Assembly: GCF_000714435.1 (NCBI RefSeq)
Contig: NZ_JJMW01000063.1
Coordinates: 84,249 to 148,248, forward strand
DNA: 64,000 nucleotides
Source: Exiguobacterium alkaliphilum 12/1
GTDB lineage: Bacteria > Bacillota > Bacilli > Exiguobacteriales > Exiguobacteriaceae
Direction of reading: 5' to 3'
The notes below the pieces were generated by a model. That model searched no databases. It saw only the letters and a list, made by a program, of their open reading frames with translations, and had not been told where the DNA came from. The position numbers and the translations under genes were made by a program. Shown here piece by piece: positions 53,287 to 60,943 of the stretch (the first letter of the stretch is position 1; each line of letters opens with the position of its first letter).

Positions 53287-53362
53287 TGAGGTCTCGATGG
53301 CCGAAGTAAAAGACCTCGTTTTCAATCTCGTGCTGGGCAGAGCGTCTCAAGCTTATCGAACA

Positions 53363-53406
53363 TAAAAATGAGACGAACCCATTCGCGAAAAGCGAATGGG
53401 TTCGTT
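53363..53406 (-). terminator. Hairpin terminator of the LCP gene
   Basis: ACGAACCCATTCGC and GCGAATGGGTTCGT form a perfect 14-bp stem; on the minus strand a T-rich tract follows after four bases. Confidence 0.75.
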
Positions 53407-53441
53407 AACAGCCTGACCGTCTGAAGCCGCACGGTCGTTTT

Positions 53442-54446
53442 TTAATAGGTCGTCGTTTCTGACAAGTTATCGTCCGACTCTTCCTGCGTGTCAGTCTCTG
53501 CTGTGACCGGCAGTCCAAGTTCGGTCTTGAGGAGCGCTTGCTTGTCTTCGAGGTCCGCCTCGTCAATCTCGTAATAGTAGACGCCGCCAATCGTCAAGTC
53601 GCCGCCTTTGAGCGTCTCTTGGTTGAACGAGCGGAGCGACTTCGTGTACGGCTGGAGCTGTGATGCCTCGGCGAGCGTCATGTTCGTCCGAATGTTGTTG
53701 CCGACGGCGTTCATGATACGATTCAGCTTCGCAAACGAGTTGATCGTCGTCGCCTCGTTGATGATCGCCTCGAGCACCTGTTGCTGGCGTTTCGCCCGGC
53801 CGACGTCGCCTTCGGGGTCGTCTTTGCGCATCCGGGCATAGGCGAGCGCCTCCTTGCCGTTCAGCGTCTGAACGCCCGGTTCGAGCTCGACGTTCCCGGT
53901 CGCCCGTCCCGAGATGGGGATCAACACGTCGACTTCGACGCCACCGACCGCGTCGACGAGGTCCTCGATGCCGTCGAAATTGATTGTCGCGTAATAGTCG
54001 ATCGGGATGTCGAACAACTTCTCGACCGTCGCGATCGTCGTGTCGATGCCACCGTACGCGTAGGCGTGGTTGATTTTGTCCTTGAACTCGCCGTCCGTCG
54101 TGACGATGTCGACGTAGGCGTCACGCGGGATGCTGACGAGCGTCACTTGGCGAGATTCCTTGTTGAACGTCGCCACCATGAGCGAATCGGTGCGGCCTTC
54201 CTCGAGCAAGGCACCGCCATCGACGCCGGCGAGGAGGACGGAGAAGTGGTCTTTCGTCAAGTCGATGCTGTCGTCCCGGCGCTCGGACTTGTCGCCACGG
54301 TCGAGCGCGTCGTTCGTGTTTTCGGCCGTCTCGTTCGCCTTGAACACGAAATAACCGAACGCGGCGCCGCCGAGGACGAGGACGATGCCGAGGGCGATGA
54401 GGATCACTTTCCACGGGGTACGTGTCTTACGAGGGGGTTGTTCCAT
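53442..54446 (-). CDS. LytR-CpsA-Psr (LCP) family cell-wall glycopolymer ligase
   Basis: 334 residues. A short cytoplasmic start, one transmembrane helix (about 14-34), then an LCP domain with FSVLLAGVDGG, RTDSLMVATF, VSIPRDAYV and the KINHAYAYGG and YARMRKDD regions. These enzymes attach wall teichoic acid from the lipid carrier to peptidoglycan. The location beside tagO supports a TagU/TagT-like role. AGGAGATG lies before the ATG. Confidence 0.91.
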   Translation of the reverse strand: MEQPPRKTRTPWKVILIALGIVLVLGGAAFGYFVFKANETAENTNDALDRGDKSERRDDSIDLTKDHFSVLLAGVDGGALLEEGRTDSLMVATFNKESRQVTLVSIPRDAYVDIVTTDGEFKDKINHAYAYGGIDTTIATVEKLFDIPIDYYATINFDGIEDLVDAVGGVEVDVLIPISGRATGNVELEPGVQTLNGKEALAYARMRKDDPEGDVGRAKRQQQVLEAIINEATTINSFAKLNRIMNAVGNNIRTNMTLAEASQLQPYTKSLRSFNQETLKGGDLTIGGVYYYEIDEADLEDKQALLKTELGLPVTAETDTQEESDDNLSETTTY

Positions 54447-54487
54447 GTCATCTCCTCATTTCAGTCGTTTCTTTTAGTATACGTGAC

Positions 54488-55129
54488 TTATCGCACAAAA
54501 TCACGTTCGATGACACGTACGTCCTGGGTCTTAAGACCCCCTTGCCCGTTCGTCAAATCGACGAGCCAGGCGAGCGCCGTCTCGGTCTCTTCTACCGGGA
54601 CCGAGACGTGGAACGTGACGTCCTCGGCATAGACGATATCGTCGAGCAGATAGTCCGATTGCCGCAGTTCATTCTCGACTTTTCCGATCCAGCCGTAGTC
54701 GACCGATAGCGTCAACCGTTGCATCGGGACGCGCTCGACGATGCCGATCGCATCGAGCCCCTCGCTCACCGTGCCACCGTAGGCGCGGATGAGTCCGCCG
54801 CCACCGAGCTTGATGCCGCCGAAGTAGCGGGTGACGACGACGACCGTGTCTTTCAGTTGCCGCTTGCGGAGCACCTCGAGCATCGGCATGCCGGCCGTGC
54901 CGCTCGGCTCGCCGTCATCGTTCGCCTTCTGGTGTTCGTTCCGTTCCCCGATGATGTAGGCCGAACAGTTATGGTTCGCGTTCCAGTGTGCCTTTTTGAT
55001 CGTTTGGATGAACGTTTGCGCCTCTTCCTCGGTCGCGACCCGTTTGAAGTGGGCGATGAATTTTGACTTTTGGATGACGACCTCGTATTCTCCATCTTGT
55101 TTTATAGTATAATTTGGTTCAACAGACAT
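54488..55129 (-). CDS. YigZ/IMPACT family protein
   Basis: 213 residues. The N-terminal UPF0029 domain has KSKFIAHFKR, HNCSAYIIG, NDDGEPSGTAGMPMLEVL and RYFGGIKLGGGGLIRAY; the C-terminal DUF1949 domain follows from about 140. Homologues (YvyE in Bacillus) lie next to degS. Function is uncertain, perhaps translation-related. AAGGAGAAT precedes the ATG. It is divergent from degS. Confidence 0.9.
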   Translation of the reverse strand: MSVEPNYTIKQDGEYEVVIQKSKFIAHFKRVATEEEAQTFIQTIKKAHWNANHNCSAYIIGERNEHQKANDDGEPSGTAGMPMLEVLRKRQLKDTVVVVTRYFGGIKLGGGGLIRAYGGTVSEGLDAIGIVERVPMQRLTLSVDYGWIGKVENELRQSDYLLDDIVYAEDVTFHVSVPVEETETALAWLVDLTNGQGGLKTQDVRVIERDFVR

Positions 55130-55297
55130 TTCTGAAAATTCTCCTTTCTATTTTTGAATATTTTTTTTAGAATTCAAGTAGGCGTTCATGCCGCACTTGG
55201 CGAATTTAAGGAGACCGCTACGTTTCGCTGTAACATTCGCTTTTTCAGACGATAATAGAAACGAGGACTAACTACCGACGTATTAGGGGATGGCATC

Positions 55298-56422
55298 GTG
55301 AATCATATTACCGATCGTACAGCTTTAGAACATATCATAACAAATATGATTGATACGGTGACGGAAAGTAAAGAGGAGATCGTCCGGATCACCGAGAGTT
55401 CGGCCACCGAATACTCCTTGATTCAAAACGAGTTGAAAGAGCTGACGGAGAAGATCGAGTTTTACATCGCCGAATCGGACCGGCTCGATTTGCTCGTGAA
55501 AGCGACGAAGAACAAGCTCGTCCAAGTGAGCAAGAAGTTTCATATACATAGCGAACAAGAAATCCGGGACGCCTACGAGCGGGCGAACCAGATGCAACTC
55601 GAGCGCTTCCTCGTCCAAAAGGAAGAGATGAACGCGCAGCAGCGTCGAAACGACCTCGAGCGCAGATTGCTCGTCCTCGAGGACACGATCGAGCGGGCCG
55701 AGAAACTCGTCAGTCGCGTCTCCGTCGTCTTGAACTTCTTACGTGACGACTTGCAACAAGAGTATTCCGACATGATGAAGAAGCAAGAGATGGCGATTAG
55801 CGTGTTCGAGGCGGCCGAGCGCGAGCGGCGCCACCTCGCCCGCGAGATGCACGACGGACCGGCGCAATCGCTTGCCCATATTTTGATTCGGGCCGACTTG
55901 ATCGAGAAGACGTTCGACAAGCGCGGCAAAGACGAGGCGTTCGCCGAGCTGCATGAGTTGAAACGGCTCATCCGCGGTGCCTTGGTCGACGTGCGCCGGC
56001 TCATCTATGACCTTCGTCCGATGTCGCTCGACGACCTCGGCTTCTTGCCGACGCTCGAGCGCTACTTGCATCAGACCGAAGAGTACACGGCCATCAAGAC
56101 GCGGCTCAACTATCGTGGGAATCGGGCCCGCCTGCCGGAGAAGCTCGAGATTAACGTGTTCCGTCTCGTTCAAGAGGCGGTCCAAAACGCCATCAAACAT
56201 TCGAAGACGGCCGAGATTATCGTCAACGTCGAACAAGCACATGATGCGATTCATATCCACGTGCGCGACCACGGCGTCGGCTTCGTGCCGAGCACGATCG
56301 GGGAAGAGTCGTTCGGCATCGTAGGGATGCGCGAACGGATCGAGCTCGTGAACGGAAGCATCACCATCGATTCGGAAGTCGGCAAAGGGACGGTCGTCCG
56401 CATGTCGATTCCAATCGCGTAA
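55298..56422 (+). CDS. degS: Sensor histidine kinase DegS
   Basis: 374 residues, no transmembrane helix. Residues 1-170 are a coiled-coil sensor, followed by the HisKA_3 region with phospho-acceptor His185 in REMHDGPAQSLAHIL and an HATPase domain (VQEAVQNAIKHSK, DHGVGF, GIVGMRERI). It phosphorylates DegU. Start is GTG at 55298 with TAGGGGATG upstream. It lies 27 bases before degU. Confidence 0.93.
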   Translation: MNHITDRTALEHIITNMIDTVTESKEEIVRITESSATEYSLIQNELKELTEKIEFYIAESDRLDLLVKATKNKLVQVSKKFHIHSEQEIRDAYERANQMQLERFLVQKEEMNAQQRRNDLERRLLVLEDTIERAEKLVSRVSVVLNFLRDDLQQEYSDMMKKQEMAISVFEAAERERRHLAREMHDGPAQSLAHILIRADLIEKTFDKRGKDEAFAELHELKRLIRGALVDVRRLIYDLRPMSLDDLGFLPTLERYLHQTEEYTAIKTRLNYRGNRARLPEKLEINVFRLVQEAVQNAIKHSKTAEIIVNVEQAHDAIHIHVRDHGVGFVPSTIGEESFGIVGMRERIELVNGSITIDSEVGKGTVVRMSIPIA

Positions 56423-56449
56423 CCGAACCAACCAAGGGGGAATCATCCA

Positions 56450-57142
56450 ATGGAACTGACACAGACACGCATCGCGATCGTCGATGACCATGAGCTGTTT
56501 CGTGAAGGCTTGAAACGGATTTTTGATTTAGAGGACGAGTTCTTCGTCGTCGCCGAAGGGCGCACCGGGCTCGACGCGATTCGTATCGCGAGCGAGCACA
56601 ACCCGGAGATTATGATTCTAGACATCAACATGCCCGACTTGAACGGCATCGAGGCGACGAAGCAGCTGTCGCTCCTCTCACCGGACACACGCGTCCTCAT
56701 CTTGTCGATTCACGACGATGAGTCGTACATCACGCACGCGCTTGAAGCCGGGGCTTCAGGTTTCTTGCTGAAAGAAGTCGCCTCGACCGAGCTCATCTCG
56801 GCCGTCCGTTCGGTCGCCAAGGACGGGGCGTACTTGCACCCGAAAGTGACGACGGGCGTCTTGAAAGAATATCGCCGCTTGCTTCAAATCAAAGACGAGC
56901 ACGCCGGGCGCAACGTCGAGAGCCGCACGGACGATCCGGTGTACCAGCTGTTGTCGCGCCGTGAAGTCGAAGTGCTCCACTTGCTCGCCGACGGCCGCTC
57001 GAACCGCGACATTAGCGACATGCTCTTCATCAGTGAGAAGACGGTCAAAAACCACGTGTCTTCCGTGCTCCGCAAGATGGACGTCAACGACCGGACGCAA
57101 GCCGTCGTCGACGCGATTCGCCGCGGATGGGTCGAGATTTGA
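56450..57142 (+). CDS. degU: Response regulator DegU
   Basis: 230 residues. The receiver domain has the acidic pair in VDDHE, phospho-acceptor Asp58 in MILDINMPD and Lys in FLLKEV. The C-terminal NarL/LuxR-type helix-turn-helix has LSRREVEVLHLLADGRSNRD and EKTVKNHVSSVLRKM. It regulates exoenzymes, motility and competence in Bacillus. AGGGGG precedes the ATG. Confidence 0.94.
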   Translation: MELTQTRIAIVDDHELFREGLKRIFDLEDEFFVVAEGRTGLDAIRIASEHNPEIMILDINMPDLNGIEATKQLSLLSPDTRVLILSIHDDESYITHALEAGASGFLLKEVASTELISAVRSVAKDGAYLHPKVTTGVLKEYRRLLQIKDEHAGRNVESRTDDPVYQLLSRREVEVLHLLADGRSNRDISDMLFISEKTVKNHVSSVLRKMDVNDRTQAVVDAIRRGWVEI

Positions 57143-57237
57143 CCGAGACCGATGCTTTACCTCGTTTTTGTGTTACAATATGGAATGGAATCCTAACATA
57201 ATTGGAAAAATGAAACGACGTAAAGTGAGGATATAGA

Positions 57238-58086
57238 ATGGGAAACATAGCTATTTTGACCGACAGTACCGCCTATTTGCCGGCCGAATTTTGTGAGACG
57301 CGCGAGGTGCACGTCGCGCCGCTCAGCGTGATTTTTGACGGGGAATCGTACCGCGAAGCCGTCGACATCACGACCGAGGCGTTCTATGACCGCATCGAGG
57401 CGGGGAATTTGCCGACGACGTCACAACCGAGTATCGGGGAGACGGTCGAGTTGCTCGAGCAGCTCCCGAGTGATGTGACCGATGTCATCGCCATCACGCT
57501 CTCGAGCGGGATTAGCGGCACGTACCAATCGATGGTCGCGTTGAACGACATGGTCGACGTCAACGTCCACGCGTTCGACTCAGAGATCTCATGCATGCCA
57601 CAAGCGTTCCTCGTCGAGGAGGCGGTCTACCTCCGTGACGCCGGCGCCTCGGCCCAAGAGATTCTCGACCATCTCGAGAAGATGCGTTCGATGATTCGCG
57701 CCTACTTCGTCGTCGATGACCTCGACCACTTGCAGCGGGGCGGCCGTTTGAGCGCGGCGCAGGCACTCGTCGGCTCGTTCCTTCAAATCAAGCCGGTGCT
57801 TCATTTCCAAGACAAGCTCATCGTCCCGTTCGAGAAGATTCGGACGTACAAGAAGGCGGTCCGCCGCATCGAAGAGATGATGGAAGAGTCGATCAACGAT
57901 GACGGGGAAGGCTACTGCATCGGCATTATCCATGCCAACTGCCCGGAACGGCAGGCCGAGGAAATCGCCTCGATGAAAGCGAAGTTCCCGAAAGCGCATA
58001 TCACGGGAAGCCACTTCGGTCCGGTAATCGGGACGCATCTCGGACCTGGGGCAATCGGCATCACGTGGTATCGCCGCGACTGGTAA
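57238..58086 (+). CDS. DegV-family fatty-acid-binding protein
   Basis: 282 residues. IAILTDSTAYLPAEF at the N-terminus, TSQPSIGE near 63, ITLSSGISGTYQS near 88 and the C-terminal HLGPGAIGITWY are the DegV pattern; Ser and Thr in these loops contact the lipid carboxylate. Relatives act as FakB in fatty-acid kinase systems. It follows degU, as in Bacillus. GTGAGG precedes the ATG. Confidence 0.92.
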   Translation: MGNIAILTDSTAYLPAEFCETREVHVAPLSVIFDGESYREAVDITTEAFYDRIEAGNLPTTSQPSIGETVELLEQLPSDVTDVIAITLSSGISGTYQSMVALNDMVDVNVHAFDSEISCMPQAFLVEEAVYLRDAGASAQEILDHLEKMRSMIRAYFVVDDLDHLQRGGRLSAAQALVGSFLQIKPVLHFQDKLIVPFEKIRTYKKAVRRIEEMMEESINDDGEGYCIGIIHANCPERQAEEIASMKAKFPKAHITGSHFGPVIGTHLGPGAIGITWYRRDW

Positions 58087-58088
58087 AA

Positions 58089-58118
58089 CAAAAGACGGCC
58101 GAGCGGTCGTCTTTTTTG
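58089..58118 (+). terminator. Terminator of degV
   Basis: AAAAGACGGCC and GGTCGTCTTTT pair with a G-U around GAGC, followed by six T. Confidence 0.85.
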
Positions 58119-58138
58119 ATTGAAAGGGGAGGAGACAC

Positions 58139-58846
58139 GTGGCCAAGTATCGCCAAATCTACGAACAGCTCGCCGAGAAGATGCGGAGCGGCGCCTTGCC
58201 GGCCGAATCGAAGCTCCCGTCCGAGACCGAGCTGATGCATGCGTTCGAGGCGAGCCGCGGCACAGTCCGCAAGGCGCTCGATCTCTTGCAAGAGCACGGC
58301 TACGTCCGGAAGCATCACGGCAAAGGCGTCTTCGTTCTTCGCCGCGACCAAATCGAGTTCCAGTTCAACGGCATCGTCAGCTTCTCCGAGGTATACGCGT
58401 CCATGCTCGGCCGCTCGATTCAGACGACGGTCGCCTCGTTCGAGGAGATTGAGGCGCCGCCTTGGCTCGCCGAACGGATGAACCTCGAGCCGGGGACGGA
58501 GATGTATCGCATCGAGCGGGTCCGGAACTTCGACGGGGAGAACGTCATCCTAGACGTCAACTATTTCGTCAAAGACCTCGTGCCTGGATTGACCGAGGCG
58601 GTCGCCGCGCATTCGATTTATCATTACATCGAGCATGAGCTCGGCCTGCAAATCAGTTACGCCAAGCGGAAGATTGCCGCCGAGGACGTGACGGCGCTCG
58701 ACCGGGTGCGGCTCGATCTACACGACTACGAATACGTCATCGTCATCACGAACGACACGTTCCTGTACGAGGGACGCCAGTTCGAATATACGGAGTCCCG
58801 TCACCGGCTCGACAAGTTCCAGTTCAGTGACGTGGCCCGCCGCTAA
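58139..58846 (+). CDS. treR: Trehalose operon repressor TreR
   Basis: 235 residues. GntR winged helix at 1-65 (RQIYEQLAEKMRSGALPAES, SRGTVRKALDLLQEHGYV) and a UTRA ligand domain at about 85-228 with IERVRNFDG and FEYTESRHRLDKFQF. It should repress treP and be released by trehalose-6-phosphate. Start is GTG at 58139 with GGGGAGGAG upstream. Unusually, it lies upstream of treP, separated by a repeat-rich spacer of 569 bases. Confidence 0.9.
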   Translation: MAKYRQIYEQLAEKMRSGALPAESKLPSETELMHAFEASRGTVRKALDLLQEHGYVRKHHGKGVFVLRRDQIEFQFNGIVSFSEVYASMLGRSIQTTVASFEEIEAPPWLAERMNLEPGTEMYRIERVRNFDGENVILDVNYFVKDLVPGLTEAVAAHSIYHYIEHELGLQISYAKRKIAAEDVTALDRVRLDLHDYEYVIVITNDTFLYEGRQFEYTESRHRLDKFQFSDVARR

Positions 58847-58854
58847 GGTCCTTT

Positions 58855-58878
58855 CTTCGGAAGAGGGCACTGAAAAAC
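58855..58878. repeat. Left arm of an inverted repeat bracketing the treR-treP spacer
   Basis: CTTCGGAAGA followed by GGGCACTGAAAAAC pairs with 59206-59231, where the matching strand reads CTTCCGAAGAGAGGGCACTG then AAAAAC, differing by one base and a 2-base insertion. The two arms enclose about 330 bases. Confidence 0.75.
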
Positions 58879-58901
58879 TTTGCCCTTGAGCCGCCCTGTC
58901 C

Positions 58902-58999
58902 GGCACGCCGCTTTCCTGGGGGCGGGCGTCGAGCCGCATCGCGACGTCGTCGCTGCTGGGTCTCGCCTTGCCCACTGATTCCCCGGGAGTCGGCGTGCC
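58902..58999. repeat. Structured dispersed repeat, copy B
   Basis: Bounded by GGCACGCCG (58902-58910) and CGGCGTGCC (58991-58999), which pair perfectly. The core GAGCCGCATCGCGACG and TCGTCGCTGCTGGGTCTC matches copy A at 53199-53235. The two copies have different paired ends, which fits conservation of a fold rather than of the ends. Confidence 0.7.
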
Positions 59000-59074
59000 C
59001 TCGGGGCGAACACTGTACGTCGTCCCCCTTCCGGACTAAACTGGCTGTAACCAAACACCCTGGAGGCGATTTCG

Positions 59075-59191
59075 ATGATGCCTGACCTACCAAACATGCC
59101 GCCGAGCCCGTATGCGGCGCTCTATGACCTGGAAAAAAGGCGATCGGCCCGACACAAGTCGGACCAATCGCCTTTTTTACGTTCTCACGCT
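59075..59191 (+). other. Possible short coding start in the treR-treP spacer
   Basis: GGAGGCG lies 8 bases before a double ATG (MMPDLPNMPPSPYAALYDLE). The frame then runs straight through a strong terminator hairpin, so only about the first 20 codons could be meaningful. Most likely a truncated gene start or leader. Confidence 0.3.
59133..59178. terminator. Bidirectional terminator in the treR-treP spacer
   Basis: GGCGATCGGCCCGAC and GTCGGACCAATCGCC pair with two mismatches around ACAA, with A and T runs outside. It would separate treR transcription from treP. Confidence 0.88.
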
Positions 59192-59205
59192 CGGATAGAG
59201 AGGAG

Positions 59206-59231
59206 GTTTTTCAGTGCCCTCTCTTCGGAAG
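59206..59231. repeat. Right arm of the inverted repeat bracketing the spacer
   Basis: GTTTTTCAGTGCCCTCTCTT then CGGAAG is the inverted partner of 58855-58878. The arm is followed by GGGGTC and seven T, so the long stem could itself act as a terminator. Confidence 0.75.
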
Positions 59232-59305
59232 GGGTCTTTTTTTCGTTTCGAATCGACACGAGAGGGAACAAAATGAATGAACGCCTGTCACACGTTTGTC
59301 ACGGT

Positions 59306-59351
59306 AACTTATATAGATAAGTTGTTGACACAACTCGTCTATATAAGTTAA
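59306..59351 (+). promoter_or_regulatory. treP promoter with TreR-type operators
   Basis: AACTTATATAGATAAGTT (59306-59323) is a palindrome, and TCTATATAAGTT (59340-59351) repeats its arm in inverted orientation. Between them lies TTGACA (59325-59330), with TAAACT (59349-59354) as a -10. A repressor on either site would cover the promoter. Confidence 0.7.
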
Positions 59352-59382
59352 ACTTTGTTTGTAATCATATGTAACCGTTCTC

Positions 59383-59396
59383 AATAAACGCTTTCA
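59383..59396 (+). promoter_or_regulatory. cre-like site before treP
   Basis: AATAAACGCTTTCA matches the CcpA consensus at 12 of 14 positions. It lies just downstream of the predicted promoter and 20 bases before the treP start, a usual place for catabolite repression. Confidence 0.5.
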
Positions 59397-59415
59397 AACA
59401 AAGGAGGCCTACATT

Positions 59416-60864
59416 ATGAAGGCAGATTATCGTCAAATCGCGGCGGATATCCTCGAAGCCATCGGGGGCAAGGATAACGTCGACAAGGCGGCGCACTGTG
59501 TCACGCGGCTCCGTCTCTCATTGAAGGACCAGTCGAAAGTCGACGAGGCGAAAGTGAAAGAAGCCGACCTCGTCAAAGGGGCATTCGAGAACTCGGGTGT
59601 GTACCAAGTCGTCATCGGGGCAGGGGACGTCGAGCGCGTCTACGCTGAGTTCATCAAGCTCGCCGGACTTGAAGCGGCGACGGTCGCCGAGGTCAAATCG
59701 GCCGGCGGCAAGAAGATGAACCCGCTCCAAAAACTCGTCAAAGTGTTCTCGGACGTCTTCATGCCAATCATCCCGGCGATTATCGTTGCCGGTCTCTTGA
59801 TGGGGATTAACAACTTGCTCGCGTCGGAAGGGCTGTTCGTCGAGGATGCGACGCTCATCGAGGCTTACCCGAACCTACAAGGGATTTGGGACTTGATCAA
59901 CATGATGGCGAACACGGCGTTCGTCTTCCTCCCGGCGCTCGTCGGTTGGTCGGCGACGAAACGGTTCGGCGGCAGCGAAGTGCTGGGGATCGTCATGGGT
60001 CTCTTGCTCGTCCACCCGGACCTCTTGAACGCCTGGGGATACGGTACGGCGGCGCTTGAAGGCGACGTCCCGACGTTTGACATCCTCGGTTTGTTCGAGA
60101 TCGAGAAAGTCGGTTACCAAGGTCAAATCTTGCCGGTTCTTGCCGCAGCGTTCATCTTGAGCCACATTGAAATCTTCTTGAAGAAACATGTGCCGAACGC
60201 GATTCAGCTCCTCGTCGTGCCGATCACGGCCATCGTCGTCACCGGTTTCCTCGCGCTCGCGATCGTCGGACCGGTCACGCGTGGTCTCGGTAATGTCATC
60301 GCGATGAGCCTCGTCAACGTGTTCGAAGCGATCCCGGTCATCGGGGCGCTCCTGTTCGGACTGTTCTATGCACCGCTCGTCGTCACGGGGATGCACCACT
60401 TGTTCATCGCCATCGACTTGCAACTCGTCGCTGAGACAGGCGGCACGTTCATCTGGCCGATGATTGCTTTGTCGAACATTGCTCAAGGTTCGGCCGCGCT
60501 CGCGATGTTCTTCGTCTACAAGCACAACGCGAAACAAAAGAGCATGGCGTCGACGTCAGCGATCTCGGCTTACTTCGGGATTACCGAGCCGGCCATGTTC
60601 GGGGTGAACTTGCCGAACAAGTTCCCGTTCTACTCAGCGATGATCGGGTCGGCGACAGCCGCCATCTTCATCACGCTCAATAACGTCCAAGCGATCGGAA
60701 TCGGTGTCGGGGGACTCCCTGGCTTCCTCTCGATCTTCACGGACAAAATCCTTCTCTTCATCGTCGGGATGATCATCGCGATCGTCGTCCCATTCGTTTT
60801 GACGTTCGTCTTGTCGAAGCGTTACATGAAGAAAGGTGAAATCGAACAAAATAAAGTAGCATGA
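59416..60864 (+). CDS. treP: PTS trehalose-specific EIIBC component
   Basis: 482 residues. The EIIB domain at 1-85 has the phospho-cysteine Cys28 in DKAAHCVTRLRLSL; the EIIC membrane domain runs from about 105 to 470, with MGINNLLASEG, ALVGWSATKRFGG and YFGITEPAMFGVNLPNKFP. It imports trehalose as trehalose-6-phosphate. There is no EIIA domain, so Crr is the expected donor. AAAGGAGG precedes the ATG. Confidence 0.92.
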   Translation: MKADYRQIAADILEAIGGKDNVDKAAHCVTRLRLSLKDQSKVDEAKVKEADLVKGAFENSGVYQVVIGAGDVERVYAEFIKLAGLEAATVAEVKSAGGKKMNPLQKLVKVFSDVFMPIIPAIIVAGLLMGINNLLASEGLFVEDATLIEAYPNLQGIWDLINMMANTAFVFLPALVGWSATKRFGGSEVLGIVMGLLLVHPDLLNAWGYGTAALEGDVPTFDILGLFEIEKVGYQGQILPVLAAAFILSHIEIFLKKHVPNAIQLLVVPITAIVVTGFLALAIVGPVTRGLGNVIAMSLVNVFEAIPVIGALLFGLFYAPLVVTGMHHLFIAIDLQLVAETGGTFIWPMIALSNIAQGSAALAMFFVYKHNAKQKSMASTSAISAYFGITEPAMFGVNLPNKFPFYSAMIGSATAAIFITLNNVQAIGIGVGGLPGFLSIFTDKILLFIVGMIIAIVVPFVLTFVLSKRYMKKGEIEQNKVA

Positions 60865-60943
60865 TAACTCGGGAGGGAGGGACGGCAGTTCTTCCCTCTT
60901 TTCGATTGGAATGAAAACTCTTACAAAAAAGGAGATTACACAC

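Noticed and set aside
52427..53350. Long minus-strand frame of about 307 codons opposite tagO
   Set aside because: It is very rich in Arg, Asp, Glu and His, as produced opposite high-GC coding DNA, and lies across the obvious tagO gene and its terminator.
60865..60905. GGGAGGGAGGG...CTTCCCTCTTTT after treP as a full terminator
   Set aside because: The stem is short and interrupted and treA follows closely; at most it lowers treA transcription.
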